This document shows, piece by piece, positions 51,065-59,418 of a stretch of DNA of 64,000 nt. The notes under the pieces are model-generated. The model ran no database searches and was not told where the DNA came from. It was given only the letters and a program-made list of their open reading frames with translations. Position numbers and translations under genes: made by a program. The stretch spans positions 2,294,001 through 2,358,000 of the forward strand of contig NZ_CP026730.1 of the NCBI RefSeq assembly GCF_003369795.1, read 5' to 3'. Positions within the stretch are counted from its first letter, which is position 1, and the number at the start of each line of letters is the position of its first letter. This stretch comes from Streptomyces sp. CB09001 (GTDB taxonomy: Bacteria; Actinomycetota; Actinomycetes; Streptomycetales; Streptomycetaceae).

Positions 51065-51865
51065 ATGAAGCTGGCGTTCTCCACTCTCGGTGTTCCCGGA
51101 CTGCCCCTGGCCGACGTGCTGGGGCTCGCGACCGCGCACGGCTACCACGGTGTCGAGCTGCGCGCCCACCCCGAGGAACCGGTCCATCCGGGCCTGGGCC
51201 CGGACGAACGGGCCGCGGTGGCGGCGGAGTTCGGGGCGGCCGGTGTCGAGCCGCTGGGGCTCGCGGGGTACGCGCGGGTCGCCGCGCCCGGCGACGACGA
51301 GGCGGTGATCGCCGAGATCCGCGACCTGCTCGACCTGGCCCGCGACCTGGGCGCACCGTACGTCCGGGTCTTCCCCGGCGGCGGCACCGAGCAGAGTGCC
51401 GAGGAGGCTGACGCGGTGGCGGCGCGGCGGCTGGGGACGGCCGCCGAGTACGCCGCCGAGCTGGGCGTGCGCATCCTGCTGGAGACCCACGACTCGCACC
51501 GCACCGGCGCCGACGCGATGCGCGTCCTCGGGCTGGTCGGACACCGGCAGGTCGGTGCCCTGTGGGACGTGATGCACACCTGGCTGGGCGGCGAGCAGCC
51601 CTCCGAGACCTACGCGGCGCTCTCCCCGCACCTCGGCTACGTCCAGGTCAAGGACATCGCCTCCGCCGAGGACACCACGCCGCTGGCGCTGGGCGCGGGG
51701 GTGCTGCCGCTCACCGAGGTGGTGGACGTGCTGTCCCGGCACGGCTGGGACGGCTGGCTGTGCTGGGAGTACGAGAAGCGGTGGTACGAGTCGGCCGCCC
51801 CCTTGCCCGAACTGCTGGGCCCGGGCCGCGAGCACCTCGCCCGGCTGCTCACGGACGCGGCGTGA
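51065..51865 (+). CDS. sugar isomerase/epimerase, hydroxypyruvate-isomerase-like TIM barrel
   Basis: 266 residues, ATG with GGAGG 4-5 nt upstream. AP_endonuc_2 fold: [45 protein letters not shown], the metal Glu in [13 protein letters not shown] and [13 protein letters not shown] (Asp and His), then [10 protein letters not shown] and final Glu in [11 protein letters not shown] metal-dependent isomerase of a small keto-sugar is likely. The mobile block ends only ~20 nt before its start, so any native promoter or link to the LacI/DUF993 locus has been disturbed. Its stop overlaps the convergent GNAT gene by 17 nt. Confidence 0.85.
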   Translation: MKLAFSTLGVPGLPLADVLGLATAHGYHGVELRAHPEEPVHPGLGPDERAAVAAEFGAAGVEPLGLAGYARVAAPGDDEAVIAEIRDLLDLARDLGAPYVRVFPGGGTEQSAEEADAVAARRLGTAAEYAAELGVRILLETHDSHRTGADAMRVLGLVGHRQVGALWDVMHTWLGGEQPSETYAALSPHLGYVQVKDIASAEDTTPLALGAGVLPLTEVVDVLSRHGWDGWLCWEYEKRWYESAAPLPELLGPGREHLARLLTDAA

Positions 51866-52490
51866 GGGCCGGCGCCGCCGACCGGACCCGGTGCTCCAGC
51901 CGCTCCCGGCACTCCGGCCACTCCGCCGCCGTGATCGAGTAGATCGCGGAGTCGCGCAGCCGGCCCTCCTCGCCCGGCACCGAGGAGCGGGACCAGTTGC
52001 GCAGGACGCCCTCGAAGCGGGCGCCGGCCCTCTCGATCGCGGCGCGGGAGCGACGGTTGCGGGCGTCGGTCTTGAGGTCGACGCGGGACACGGCCCAGAT
52101 TTCGAAGGCGTGGCGGAACAGCAGCAGCTTGGCCTCGGCGTTGACGCCCGTGCCCTGGGCGGAACGGGCCAGCCAGGTGAAGCCGACCTCGACGGCGTCT
52201 AGCACGTCGTCGGTGAGCCAGGAACGCGGTTCCCAGTATGCGGTGGTGCCGACCGCGCGGCCGGTGGCACGGGAGACCTGCGCATAGGGCGCCAGCCGTC
52301 CGGTGGCCGCCCTGGCCAGCTGGAAGTCGATGTAGGCGCCGACCTCGTCGGGCCCGGGGACCCACGTGAACGCGTAGGTGGCCCGGTCCTCCTCCGCCGC
52401 CCTCGCCAGGTCGGCCGCGTGCCGGTGGCTCAGCGGCTCCAGTCGTACCAGCGTGCCTTCGAGGACCGGGGCCTTCAGAGTGAATGTCAC
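51849..52490 (-). CDS. GNAT acetyltransferase (RimJ/RimL-like)
   Basis: 213 residues, GTG in a GTGA overlap with the upstream exporter gene. Acetyltransf_3 pattern: [22 protein letters not shown] at the N-terminus, [22 protein letters not shown] near 100-121 with the acetyl-CoA loop, then [27 protein letters not shown] near 135-161. Usually acetylates N-terminal residues or small molecules; co-transcription with an EamA exporter suggests a shared, unknown substrate (weak inference). Confidence 0.86.
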   Translation of the reverse strand: MTFTLKAPVLEGTLVRLEPLSHRHAADLARAAEEDRATYAFTWVPGPDEVGAYIDFQLARAATGRLAPYAQVSRATGRAVGTTAYWEPRSWLTDDVLDAVEVGFTWLARSAQGTGVNAEAKLLLFRHAFEIWAVSRVDLKTDARNRRSRAAIERAGARFEGVLRNWSRSSVPGEEGRLRDSAIYSITAAEWPECRERLEHRVRSAAPALTPRP

Positions 52491-53425
52491 CGGCCGGATT
52501 CTTCAGCCGGAACGGGGAGCCGTCCAGCGAATTCCGGGGACGTGCGCACGGTGATCCCCGGCACGCGCCTGCGGGCGGGAGTCAGCGTCGTCAGCGCCAC
52601 CCCGCCCACCAGCAGGGCCGCCGCGCACCAGCGCAGGGGGGTCACCGACTCGCCGAGGAAGAGGGCCGCAGAGGACATGCCGAAGACCGGCACCAGGAGG
52701 GAGAACGGCGCGACCGTCGAGGCGGGGTGACGGCGCAGCAGCCAGCCCCAGGCGCCGAAGCCGAAGACGGTCGAGACCCAGGCGACGAAGAGGATCGTGC
52801 CCGTCCCCTGCCAGTCCAGGGCGCGCAGGGCCGCGAGGTCCTCGGCGGGGCCCTCGGTGAGCAGGGAGAGGGCCAGCAGGGGCAGCACGGGGACGGTGGA
52901 GACCCACACCATGAAGTTCAGCGCGTCGGGCGGGGACGCCTTGCGGGTCAGGACGTTGGACACGCCCCACGCCGCCGCGGCGCCGATCACCATCAGGAAC
53001 GCGCCCAGCGGGCCCGAGGTGCCTTCGTCGACCGCGGCCACGCCGATGCCGCCCAGGGCGACCAGCATGCCCAGGGCCTGGACGCGGGAGGGGCGTTCGC
53101 CGAGGACCGCCGCGGCGATCACCGCGGTGAACACCGCCTGGATCTGAAGGACGAGGGACGACAGTCCGGCGGGCATGCCCGCGTCCATGCCCACGAAGAC
53201 CAGGCCGAACTTGGCCACGCCGAGCACCAGTCCCACCGCCACGATCCACTTCCAGGCGACCTTGGGGCGGCCCACCAGGAAGACCGCGGGCAGCGCCGCC
53301 GCCAGGAAGCGCAGGGCGGAGAAGAAGAGCGGCGGGAAGTGGTCGAGGCCGATCTCGACGACCGTGAAGTTCACGCCCCAGACGGCGGCGACGAGCACGG
53401 CGAGGAGGAGGTGGGAAGGTCGCAT
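52487..53425 (-). CDS. EamA/DMT-family transporter
   Basis: 312 residues, ATG start. Ten hydrophobic helices in two EamA halves. The first opens [21 protein letters not shown] and includes [17 protein letters not shown]; the second contains [35 protein letters not shown] is a typical repeat end. DMT exporters of this group export amino acids, purines or related metabolites. Divergent from a LysR regulator, which is the likely controller. Confidence 0.9.
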   Translation of the reverse strand: MRPSHLLLAVLVAAVWGVNFTVVEIGLDHFPPLFFSALRFLAAALPAVFLVGRPKVAWKWIVAVGLVLGVAKFGLVFVGMDAGMPAGLSSLVLQIQAVFTAVIAAAVLGERPSRVQALGMLVALGGIGVAAVDEGTSGPLGAFLMVIGAAAAWGVSNVLTRKASPPDALNFMVWVSTVPVLPLLALSLLTEGPAEDLAALRALDWQGTGTILFVAWVSTVFGFGAWGWLLRRHPASTVAPFSLLVPVFGMSSAALFLGESVTPLRWCAAALLVGGVALTTLTPARRRVPGITVRTSPEFAGRLPVPAEESGR

Positions 53426-53487
53426 GCGTCGAGGATCGGGTGAGATGACCGTGCAGCACCAGCGATGATTGATGCATGGTTGGATGA

Positions 53488-53502
53488 AGCACTGCTAATG
53501 CT
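53488..53502. promoter_or_regulatory. possible LysR site between eamA-like and lysR genes
   Basis: AGCA-N7-TGCT (53488-53491/53499-53502), next to several TGAT/ATGCAT elements in the divergent region. It resembles a T-N11-A type LysR dyad in size only. Confidence 0.35.
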
Positions 53503-53557
53503 TTCTGGATGTGCCGCCCCTGTGTCACCCCCCGCCCGTCTCGATCCGGGAGCCGTC

Positions 53558-54484
53558 ATGCTCGACCTCCAGCGCCTGCGCGCCCTGCACGCCGTGTCCG
53601 TGCACGGGACGGTCGGCGCGGCCGCCGCCGCGCTCGGGTTCACGCCGTCCGCCGTGTCGCAGCAGATCGCCAAGCTGGAGCGCGAGACCAGGACGGTGCT
53701 CCTCGAACGGGAGGGCCGCGGGGTCCGGCTCACCGACGAGGCCTGGCAACTGGTGGAGGCGGCGGCGCAGTTGCTGGCCATCGTGGAGCGGGCCGAGACC
53801 CGGCTGGAGGAGCGGCGCGGGGTGCCCTCGGGGCGGCTGACCATCGCCGCGTTCGCGTCGGCGGCGCGCGGGCTGCTGCCGTCCGTGCTCGCCGACCTGG
53901 CGGTACGGCATCCCGGGCTGGACGCGCGGCTCACCGAGGTCGACCCGCACCTGTCCGTGGACCTGGTGGCCAAGGGCGCCGTGGACCTGGTGGTGGCCCA
54001 CGACTGGGACATCGCCCCGCTGCCGGCCCCGGCCGGGGTGGAGCAGGCGCCGGTCGGCGAGGACCTGTGCGACCTGCTGGTGCCCGAGGGGCACCCGTTC
54101 GCGGGCCGGACCGCCGTGCGGCGGGACGAGCTGGGCGGGGAGCGGTGGATCTGCCAGCCGCCCGGGCGGGTCTGCCACGACTGGCTGATGCGCACGCTGC
54201 GGGGCGCCGGGCACGAGCCGGACATCGTCCATCAGGCGGACGAGAACCCGACGCTGGTCGCGCTGGTCGCGGCCGGTCTCGGCGTCGCCCTCATCCCCCG
54301 GCTGGGGCGCGGCCCGCTCCCGGCGGGAGTGGTGGAGGTGCCGCTCGACCCGATGCCGGTGCGGCGGCTGTACGCCCTGTGGCGCACGGGCGCGGCCCGC
54401 CGCCCGGCCATCGCGGAAACGGTCCGCACACTCCGGGCCCACTGGCCGGACGCCGCGGCCCACACCACCCGGCCAAGCGCTTAG
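53558..54484 (+). CDS. LysR-family regulator
   Basis: 308 residues from the ATG at 53558 (GGGAG 6 nt upstream); the in-frame start at 53465 reads through the divergent promoter region. HTH LQRLRALHAVSVHGTVGAAA and ALGFTPSAVSQQIAKLERET at the N-terminus. LysR substrate domain from ~90: GRLTIAAFASAARGLLPSVL, VDLVVAHDWDIAP and LVALVAAGLGVALIP. Likely regulates the divergent EamA exporter and itself. Confidence 0.9.
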   Translation: MLDLQRLRALHAVSVHGTVGAAAAALGFTPSAVSQQIAKLERETRTVLLEREGRGVRLTDEAWQLVEAAAQLLAIVERAETRLEERRGVPSGRLTIAAFASAARGLLPSVLADLAVRHPGLDARLTEVDPHLSVDLVAKGAVDLVVAHDWDIAPLPAPAGVEQAPVGEDLCDLLVPEGHPFAGRTAVRRDELGGERWICQPPGRVCHDWLMRTLRGAGHEPDIVHQADENPTLVALVAAGLGVALIPRLGRGPLPAGVVEVPLDPMPVRRLYALWRTGAARRPAIAETVRTLRAHWPDAAAHTTRPSA

Positions 54485-54580
54485 AAGGGACTTGCCTTCC
54501 GCGGCTCCGTGCGGTTCACGGCGCCGGCGGCGGCCCCGCCGGGCGTCCCGCGCCGCTTCCGGCGACTCCTGTGCGGCCCC

Positions 54581-54607
54581 TTGACTGGCAGAAACTTCCC
54601 GGATATT
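54581..54607 (+). promoter_or_regulatory. possible promoter of the GH3 gene
   Basis: TTGACT (54581-54586) and GATATT (54602-54607) with a 15-bp spacer, 49 nt before the GTG. Flanking TGGCAGAAAC/TGGCAGTTTC direct repeats may be regulator sites. Confidence 0.35.
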
Positions 54608-54655
54608 GGTGACTCCTTGGCAGTTTCCTTCACCAGCTCTCCGGAAGGAGCGCAC

Positions 54656-56503
54656 GTGCACCACAGCAGCACGGCCGGCACGGGAAGCACCGCACAGCCC
54701 TCCAGACGTACGGTCCTCACCGCCACCGCGGTCGTCACCGCGGCCCTCGCGGCCGGCGGCGGCACGGCGTACGCCGACGCCCGCGGGCCCGACGACGACA
54801 AGCTCCGCGGCCTGATCTCCCGCATGACGCTGGAGGAGAAGGTCGGGCAGCTCTTCGTCATGCGGGTCTACGGCCACTCCGCCACCGACCCCGACCAGGC
54901 CGACATCGACGCCAACCTCGAGGAGATCGGCGTCCGCACCGCGGCCGAGCTGGTCGCCAGGTACCGGGTCGGCGGCATCATCTACTTCGCCTGGGCGCAC
55001 AACACCCGCGACCCGCACCAGATCGCCGACCTGTCCAACGGCATCCAGAAGGCCTCCCTGGAGCAGCCGCGCGGTCTGCCCGTGCTCATCTCCACCGACC
55101 AGGAGCACGGCATAGTGGCCCGCGTGGGCGAGCCCGCCACCCTCTTCCCGGGCGCGATGGCCGTCGGCGCGGGCGGTTCGCGGTCCGACGCCCGTACGCT
55201 CGGCCGGATCGCGGGCGCCGAGCTGCACGCCCTGGGCATCCGCCAGGACTACTCCCCCGTCGCCGACGTGAACGTCAACCCGGCCAACCCGGTGATCGGC
55301 GTCCGGTCCTTCGGCGCCGACCCGGACGCCGTGGCCGGGCTGGTGGCGGCCGAGGTGACGGGGTATCAGCGGTCCGGGGTGGCCGCGTGCGCCAAGCACT
55401 TCCCCGGGCACGGCGACACCGCCACCGACAGCCACACCGGCTTCCCGGTCATCACGCACAGCCGCGAGCAGTGGGAGGAGCTGGACGCGCCGCCCTTCCG
55501 CGCGGCGGTCGAGGCCGGCATCGACGCCATCATGACCGCCCACCTGATGGTCCCGGCGCTCGACGACTCCGGCGACCCGGCCACCCTCTCCCGTCCCATC
55601 CTCACCGGCATCCTGCGCGAGGAGCTGGGCTACGACGGGGTCGTGGTCACCGACTCCCTCGGTATGGAGGGCGTTCGGACGAAGTACGGCGACGCGCGGG
55701 TGCCGGTGCTGGCGCTGAAGGCCGGTGTCGACCAGCTGCTCAACCCGCCGGACCTGCCGCTCGCCTGGAACGCCGTCCTGACGGCCGTGAAGGACGGCGA
55801 ACTGACCGAGGCGCGGCTCGACGAATCGATCCTGCGCGTGCTGCGGCTGAAGGCCAAGCTGGGGCTGTTCCGGGACGTGTACACCAGTCGCCGGGACGTC
55901 GACCGGACCGTCGGCACCCGGGCGCACCTGGCCGCGGCCGACCGGATCGCCGAGCGGAGCACCACGCTGCTGGTCAACGAGGGGCGGCTGCTGCCGCTTT
56001 CGCGGCGCGAACACCGCAGGCTGCTGGTGGTGGGCGCCGATCCGGCCTCGCCGTCGGGCACGACCGGGCCGCCCACCGGTGTGCTCGCGGGCGCGCTGAC
56101 GGAGCTGGGGTTCACGGCCACCGCCCTGTCCACCGGAACCGCGCCCTCCGCCGCCGTGACCGACCGCGCCGTCGCGGCGGCCGGGGACGCCGACGCCGTG
56201 GTGGTCGCCACGTACAACGTGACCGCGGGCAGCAGCCAGCGCACCCTGGTCACGCGGCTGTTGGAGACCGGGAAGCCGGTCGTCGCGGTCGCCGTCCGCA
56301 ACCCGTACGACGTCGCCCAGCTCCCCGGCGTCCCCGCCTTCCTCGCCGCCTACTCCTGGACCGACGTGGAGGTACGGGCGGCGGCCCGGGTGATCGCCGG
56401 GCGGGTGCGGCCGCGCGGGAAGCTGCCGGTGCCGGTGGTGCGCGCGGACGACCCGGACACGGTGCTCCTTCCGCTCGGACACGGGCTGACCTACCGGTCG
56501 TAG
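54656..56503 (+). CDS. Tat-exported GH3 beta-N-acetylhexosaminidase (NagZ-like)
   Basis: 615 residues; GTG with GGAAGGAG 5 nt upstream. Twin-arginine signal SRRTVLTATAVV near 17-28. GH3 barrel: LEEKVGQLFVMRVYG, DQEHGIVARVGEPATLFPGA and the NagZ hallmark CAKHFPGHGDTATDSHTGFP, whose Asp-x-His dyad is the general acid/base. The nucleophile Asp lies in GVVVTDSLGMEGV. A GH3 C-terminal domain follows (RSTTLLVNEGRLLPLS...), as in two-domain bacterial enzymes. Expected to release GlcNAc or related residues from chitin or wall fragments outside the cell. Confidence 0.92.
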   Translation: MHHSSTAGTGSTAQPSRRTVLTATAVVTAALAAGGGTAYADARGPDDDKLRGLISRMTLEEKVGQLFVMRVYGHSATDPDQADIDANLEEIGVRTAAELVARYRVGGIIYFAWAHNTRDPHQIADLSNGIQKASLEQPRGLPVLISTDQEHGIVARVGEPATLFPGAMAVGAGGSRSDARTLGRIAGAELHALGIRQDYSPVADVNVNPANPVIGVRSFGADPDAVAGLVAAEVTGYQRSGVAACAKHFPGHGDTATDSHTGFPVITHSREQWEELDAPPFRAAVEAGIDAIMTAHLMVPALDDSGDPATLSRPILTGILREELGYDGVVVTDSLGMEGVRTKYGDARVPVLALKAGVDQLLNPPDLPLAWNAVLTAVKDGELTEARLDESILRVLRLKAKLGLFRDVYTSRRDVDRTVGTRAHLAAADRIAERSTTLLVNEGRLLPLSRREHRRLLVVGADPASPSGTTGPPTGVLAGALTELGFTATALSTGTAPSAAVTDRAVAAAGDADAVVVATYNVTAGSSQRTLVTRLLETGKPVVAVAVRNPYDVAQLPGVPAFLAAYSWTDVEVRAAARVIAGRVRPRGKLPVPVVRADDPDTVLLPLGHGLTYRS

Positions 56504-56643
56504 CCCGGTCGTAGCCGCGTCGTAGCGCGCGCTGCGGCACGCGCCGGGGGCGCCCCCGTCGTCCGTGCCCAAAGCCTCCCGCGCGTCTGGCGTGCGCCCG
56601 CTCCGGCGGGCCACGCTGGACCGGGGAATCCGGGGGGACGGCG

Positions 56644-57267
56644 ATGCGTGAGCGATGGGCCGCAGGGGGGCACGCCTTGCTGTGTGCCGTGGTGGGCGCC
56701 GTGCTGCTGACGGGCTGCCGGAGCCCGGGAGACCGAGGCCCGGCGGCGGACTCCGCGGCGGCCGGGGGGCGGCCGTCCGGGTACGGGGCGGTGTTCCTGG
56801 CGGTGGGCGAGTGCAGTTCGTTCGGCACGGCCGACCCCACCGAGGTGCCCTGCGACAGCGCGCGGGCGGCGGCCCGGGTGGTGGCCCGGGAGGACGGCCG
56901 CGCGAGCAACGGCCCGCCCTGTCCCGCCACCACCGACTTCGTCCTGCACATCACTGAGCGGCGGCCGTCCGCCGACGAGGACGGTGACGGGGCCGTACCC
57001 CGGGGGTACGCCTGCATGCGCGGGCTCGGGCCGCCGCATCCCGGCGATCCGGGCGGCGGGGGCGGCCCGCGCACGATCGTCGGCGACTGCGTCCGCGACA
57101 TCGGCGGCGGCAGGGTCCGCGAGGCCGCCTGCGACGGCGGGGGTGGACGCGCACCGCAGTTCAAGGTGGTCGAGGCGGTCGCCAGCCGGGCGGACTGCCC
57201 GGCCTCGACCGGTCTGTACGTCCGGCTCGGCGGGGAGCGCCCCGTGGGCTGTGCCCGGCCGCTGTGA
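56644..57267 (+). CDS. putative lipoprotein with Cys-rich secreted domain
   Basis: 207 residues, ATG with GGGGGGA upstream. Lipobox VLLTGC near residue 25. The mature part has eight or more Cys (GECSSFG, EVPCDSA, GPPCPATT, YACMRG, GDCVRD, EAACDGG, RADCPAS, VGCARPL), probably in disulfides, and a Gly/Pro-rich central linker. The two halves look like a weak internal duplication around 'D/E-C...(5-8)...C'. I do not recognise a named family. The 3' end, stop included, is copied in the tandem repeats that follow. Confidence 0.75.
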   Translation: MRERWAAGGHALLCAVVGAVLLTGCRSPGDRGPAADSAAAGGRPSGYGAVFLAVGECSSFGTADPTEVPCDSARAAARVVAREDGRASNGPPCPATTDFVLHITERRPSADEDGDGAVPRGYACMRGLGPPHPGDPGGGGGPRTIVGDCVRDIGGGRVREAACDGGGGRAPQFKVVEAVASRADCPASTGLYVRLGGERPVGCARPL

Positions 57268-57399
57268 GCGCCGGTGGACTGTGCCCGGCCGCTGTGAGCG
57301 CCGGTGGACTGTGCCCGGCCGCTGTGAGCGCCGGCGGACTGTGCCCGGCCGCAGTAAGCACCGGGCGGACTGTGCCCGGCCGCAGTAAGCGCCGGCCGG
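57250..57399 (+). repeat. five ~30-bp tandem repeats that begin in the stop region of the lipoprotein gene
   Basis: Unit CTGTGCCCGGCCGCTGTGAG + CGCCGGTGGA, starting at 57250, 57280, 57310, 57340 and 57370. The first copy covers the last codons and stop; the last two have GCAGTAAGC in place of GCTGTGAGC. Confidence 0.92.
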
Positions 57400-57406
57400 G
57401 CACAGT
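57369..57406. terminator. terminator using the last tandem repeat as its 5' arm
   Basis: ACTGTGCCCGGCC (57369-57381) pairs perfectly with GGCCGGGCACAGT (57394-57406), loop 12 nt. Each earlier repeat copy carries the same 5' arm, so alternative longer hairpins are possible. It lies between two converging genes. Confidence 0.8.
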
Positions 57407-57428
57407 CACCGTGCCGGAGGGGGAGCCC

Positions 57429-58853
57429 CTACGGGCGCAGCGCCGGCTCGCGCTCGACGTCCCGCTTGTCCAGCCTGGCGTCGAACGTCGCCAGCGGCCT
57501 GGCCGCCGACGGGTTCTCCTGGACCTTGGCCGGGGCGACGCCCGCCCAGTCCAGGATGCGGGCCGTGGCCCGCGCCTTCTGGTCGGGCACCAGACCGGCC
57601 ACGTTCGCACCGTGGTTCATGCCGGGCGCGGTGACGACGTAGGAGTCACGCGCGCCGTGGCCGAGGCGGAAGCGCTCGGCGCCCCACGGGTCGTTCTCGC
57701 CGTACACGAACAGCATGTTCCGGGCGTTGTGCCGCACCCAGGTGTCGACGTCCCGCATGGCCCACGGCTCGAACTTCATCGGGATCGAGCGGGGCACGAA
57801 GTTGCGCGGCGGCTGGTAGCCGTAGCGGATGTACTTCTTCTCGATGTGCGGGAAGTGGATCGTCGGCGCGCCCAGCTGGGTGCCCGCCTGGTGGTAGTAC
57901 GGCGTGTACGTCTCCAGGCCCTGGTCCGTGTAGGCGGAGAAGCCGGAGATCGTGTCGACGGAGTTCCAGATCGCGTCGTCGGTGGCGTTCTTCGCGTCGG
58001 CCGGGATGTCGGCGCAGTCGGCGAGGGTGCTGTACTGCCAGAAGCCCCACACGTAGTCGAGGACGACGGCCTCGTAGGCGCGGTCGAGGCTGCCGATGGT
58101 GTCGAAGGTGTAGCCGTTCTCGGCCGCGTAGGCCGCGTACTTCGCCTCCAGCGGCGCCCGGCGCACCAGTGCTTCGCGCTGCACGCCGTTCAGCTTGTCG
58201 CGGCACTCCTCGGTGCCGACGCGGGCGAAGAAGCGGTCGTAGGCCGAGTCCTCCTTGTTCACCACGTCGTTGGGGGCGACGTAGGCGACGACGCCGTCCA
58301 TGTCGCGTGGGTAGAAGCGCTCGTAGTAGGTGGCGGTCATGCCGCCCTTGGAGCCGCCGGTGGAGATCCAGTTCTCCGAGTAGACCGGCTTCAGCGCCTT
58401 GAAGATGCGGTGCTGGTCGCTGGCGGCCTGCCAGATGTCCAGCTTGGACCAGTCGGCCGGGGCGGGCCGGGACGGCGTGAAGTAGCGGTACTCCATGGAG
58501 ACCTGGTTGCCGTCCACGATCTGGGTCGGCTCGCGCCGGCTGGGGTTCGTGGAGACGTTGTAGCCGCCGGTGTAGAAGACCGTCGGGCGGTTCACGTCCT
58601 TGTGCAGCACGGTGATCCGCTGCTGGAACGTGCCCTTGGACGGGTGCCGGTGGTCCACCGGCTGGGTGTAGTTGAGGACGAAGAAGCGGTAGCCGGTGTA
58701 CGGCTTCTCCTCGATCAGGCTCATGCCCGGTATGGACAGCAGCCGGTCCTTGATGTCGACGGCCTTCGGCTCGGCGGCGGTGGCCGCGCCCGCCGTGCTG
58801 ACGGTGCCTATGAGCACCACGAGCGCCAGCAGCCATCTGAGCGCCTTGCGCAT
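57429..58853 (-). CDS. secreted S37-family tripeptidyl aminopeptidase
   Basis: 474 residues, ATG with AGGGAGGG 4 nt upstream. Signal peptide 1-27 (ends AGAATAA). Peptidase family S37 body: GYRFFVLNYTQPVDHRHPSK near 54-73, TVFYTGGYNV, and the nucleophile Ser168 in NWISTGGSKGGMTA. Asp is expected in FVYGENDPWGAERF and His in PGMNHGANVAGL. Streptomyces S37 enzymes release tripeptides or Pro-ended peptides from protein N-termini outside the cell, sometimes processing other secreted proteins. Confidence 0.9.
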   Translation of the reverse strand: MRKALRWLLALVVLIGTVSTAGAATAAEPKAVDIKDRLLSIPGMSLIEEKPYTGYRFFVLNYTQPVDHRHPSKGTFQQRITVLHKDVNRPTVFYTGGYNVSTNPSRREPTQIVDGNQVSMEYRYFTPSRPAPADWSKLDIWQAASDQHRIFKALKPVYSENWISTGGSKGGMTATYYERFYPRDMDGVVAYVAPNDVVNKEDSAYDRFFARVGTEECRDKLNGVQREALVRRAPLEAKYAAYAAENGYTFDTIGSLDRAYEAVVLDYVWGFWQYSTLADCADIPADAKNATDDAIWNSVDTISGFSAYTDQGLETYTPYYHQAGTQLGAPTIHFPHIEKKYIRYGYQPPRNFVPRSIPMKFEPWAMRDVDTWVRHNARNMLFVYGENDPWGAERFRLGHGARDSYVVTAPGMNHGANVAGLVPDQKARATARILDWAGVAPAKVQENPSAARPLATFDARLDKRDVEREPALRP

Positions 58854-58916
58854 GCACCCTCCCTGTGAAACTGATGTCCGCCGGAAGCTATCGGAGCAAC
58901 TCCCGCGACACCAGGG

Positions 58917-59309
58917 TCAGCAGAGGATCCACCCGGAGCCGACCGAGGACCTGGCCACCTTGCCGGTCACCCGCACGCAGCGGTTTCCGGCGTGCACGGT
59001 CACCGGTCCGGCGCGGTGGGCGAACCGGCCCGAGTCCACCACCGCCCGGCCGCCCCGGGCCTGCACGCCGACGGACATCTGCCGCTTCGTGCCCGGCTTC
59101 CTGGGGACGGTGACGGCACAGACGTAGCCGCCGCGTTTGTACACGAGGACGGACCCGGTGGAGAAGGACAGGGTGCGCACCTTGCGGCCGGGGCACCCCG
59201 TGGCGGCCTGTGCCTCCTGCGGCAGCGCCACGGCGAGCAGCGCGGCGGCGCTCAGCACGGCCGTGCCGAGCGCCAGCCGACGGCGAGTTGCGGCACCGGC
59301 CCGGCCCAC
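58917..59309 (-). CDS. small secreted protein
   Basis: 130 residues from the GTG at 59309, with GGAGGGG 6 nt upstream; an in-frame GTG at 59336 lacks a site. Basic N-terminus (GRAGAATRRRLAL) and hydrophobic core, cleavage near EAQA-ATG. The mature ~90 residues are basic and beta-rich, with four Cys (GCPGRK, YVCAVTV, NRCVRV, and the terminal WILC), which likely form two disulfides. No family recognised; could be an inhibitor-like or structural extracellular protein. Confidence 0.7.
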   Translation of the reverse strand: MGRAGAATRRRLALGTAVLSAAALLAVALPQEAQAATGCPGRKVRTLSFSTGSVLVYKRGGYVCAVTVPRKPGTKRQMSVGVQARGGRAVVDSGRFAHRAGPVTVHAGNRCVRVTGKVARSSVGSGWILC

Positions 59310-59418
59310 TGCGGTCCCCCTCCGTAGGGCGGTCACTGAAGACGTACGGATGTACGGACGCAGGACACCTGTCGCACGGTTGCGCGCGCCCGCCAGACGC
59401 GCCCGCCAGACGCGCCCG

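Noticed and set aside
54475..54482. AAGCGCTT palindrome at the lysR stop codon
   Set aside because: It shares the core of the LacI sites but not the flanks, and is 170 nt from the GH3 start; could easily be chance.
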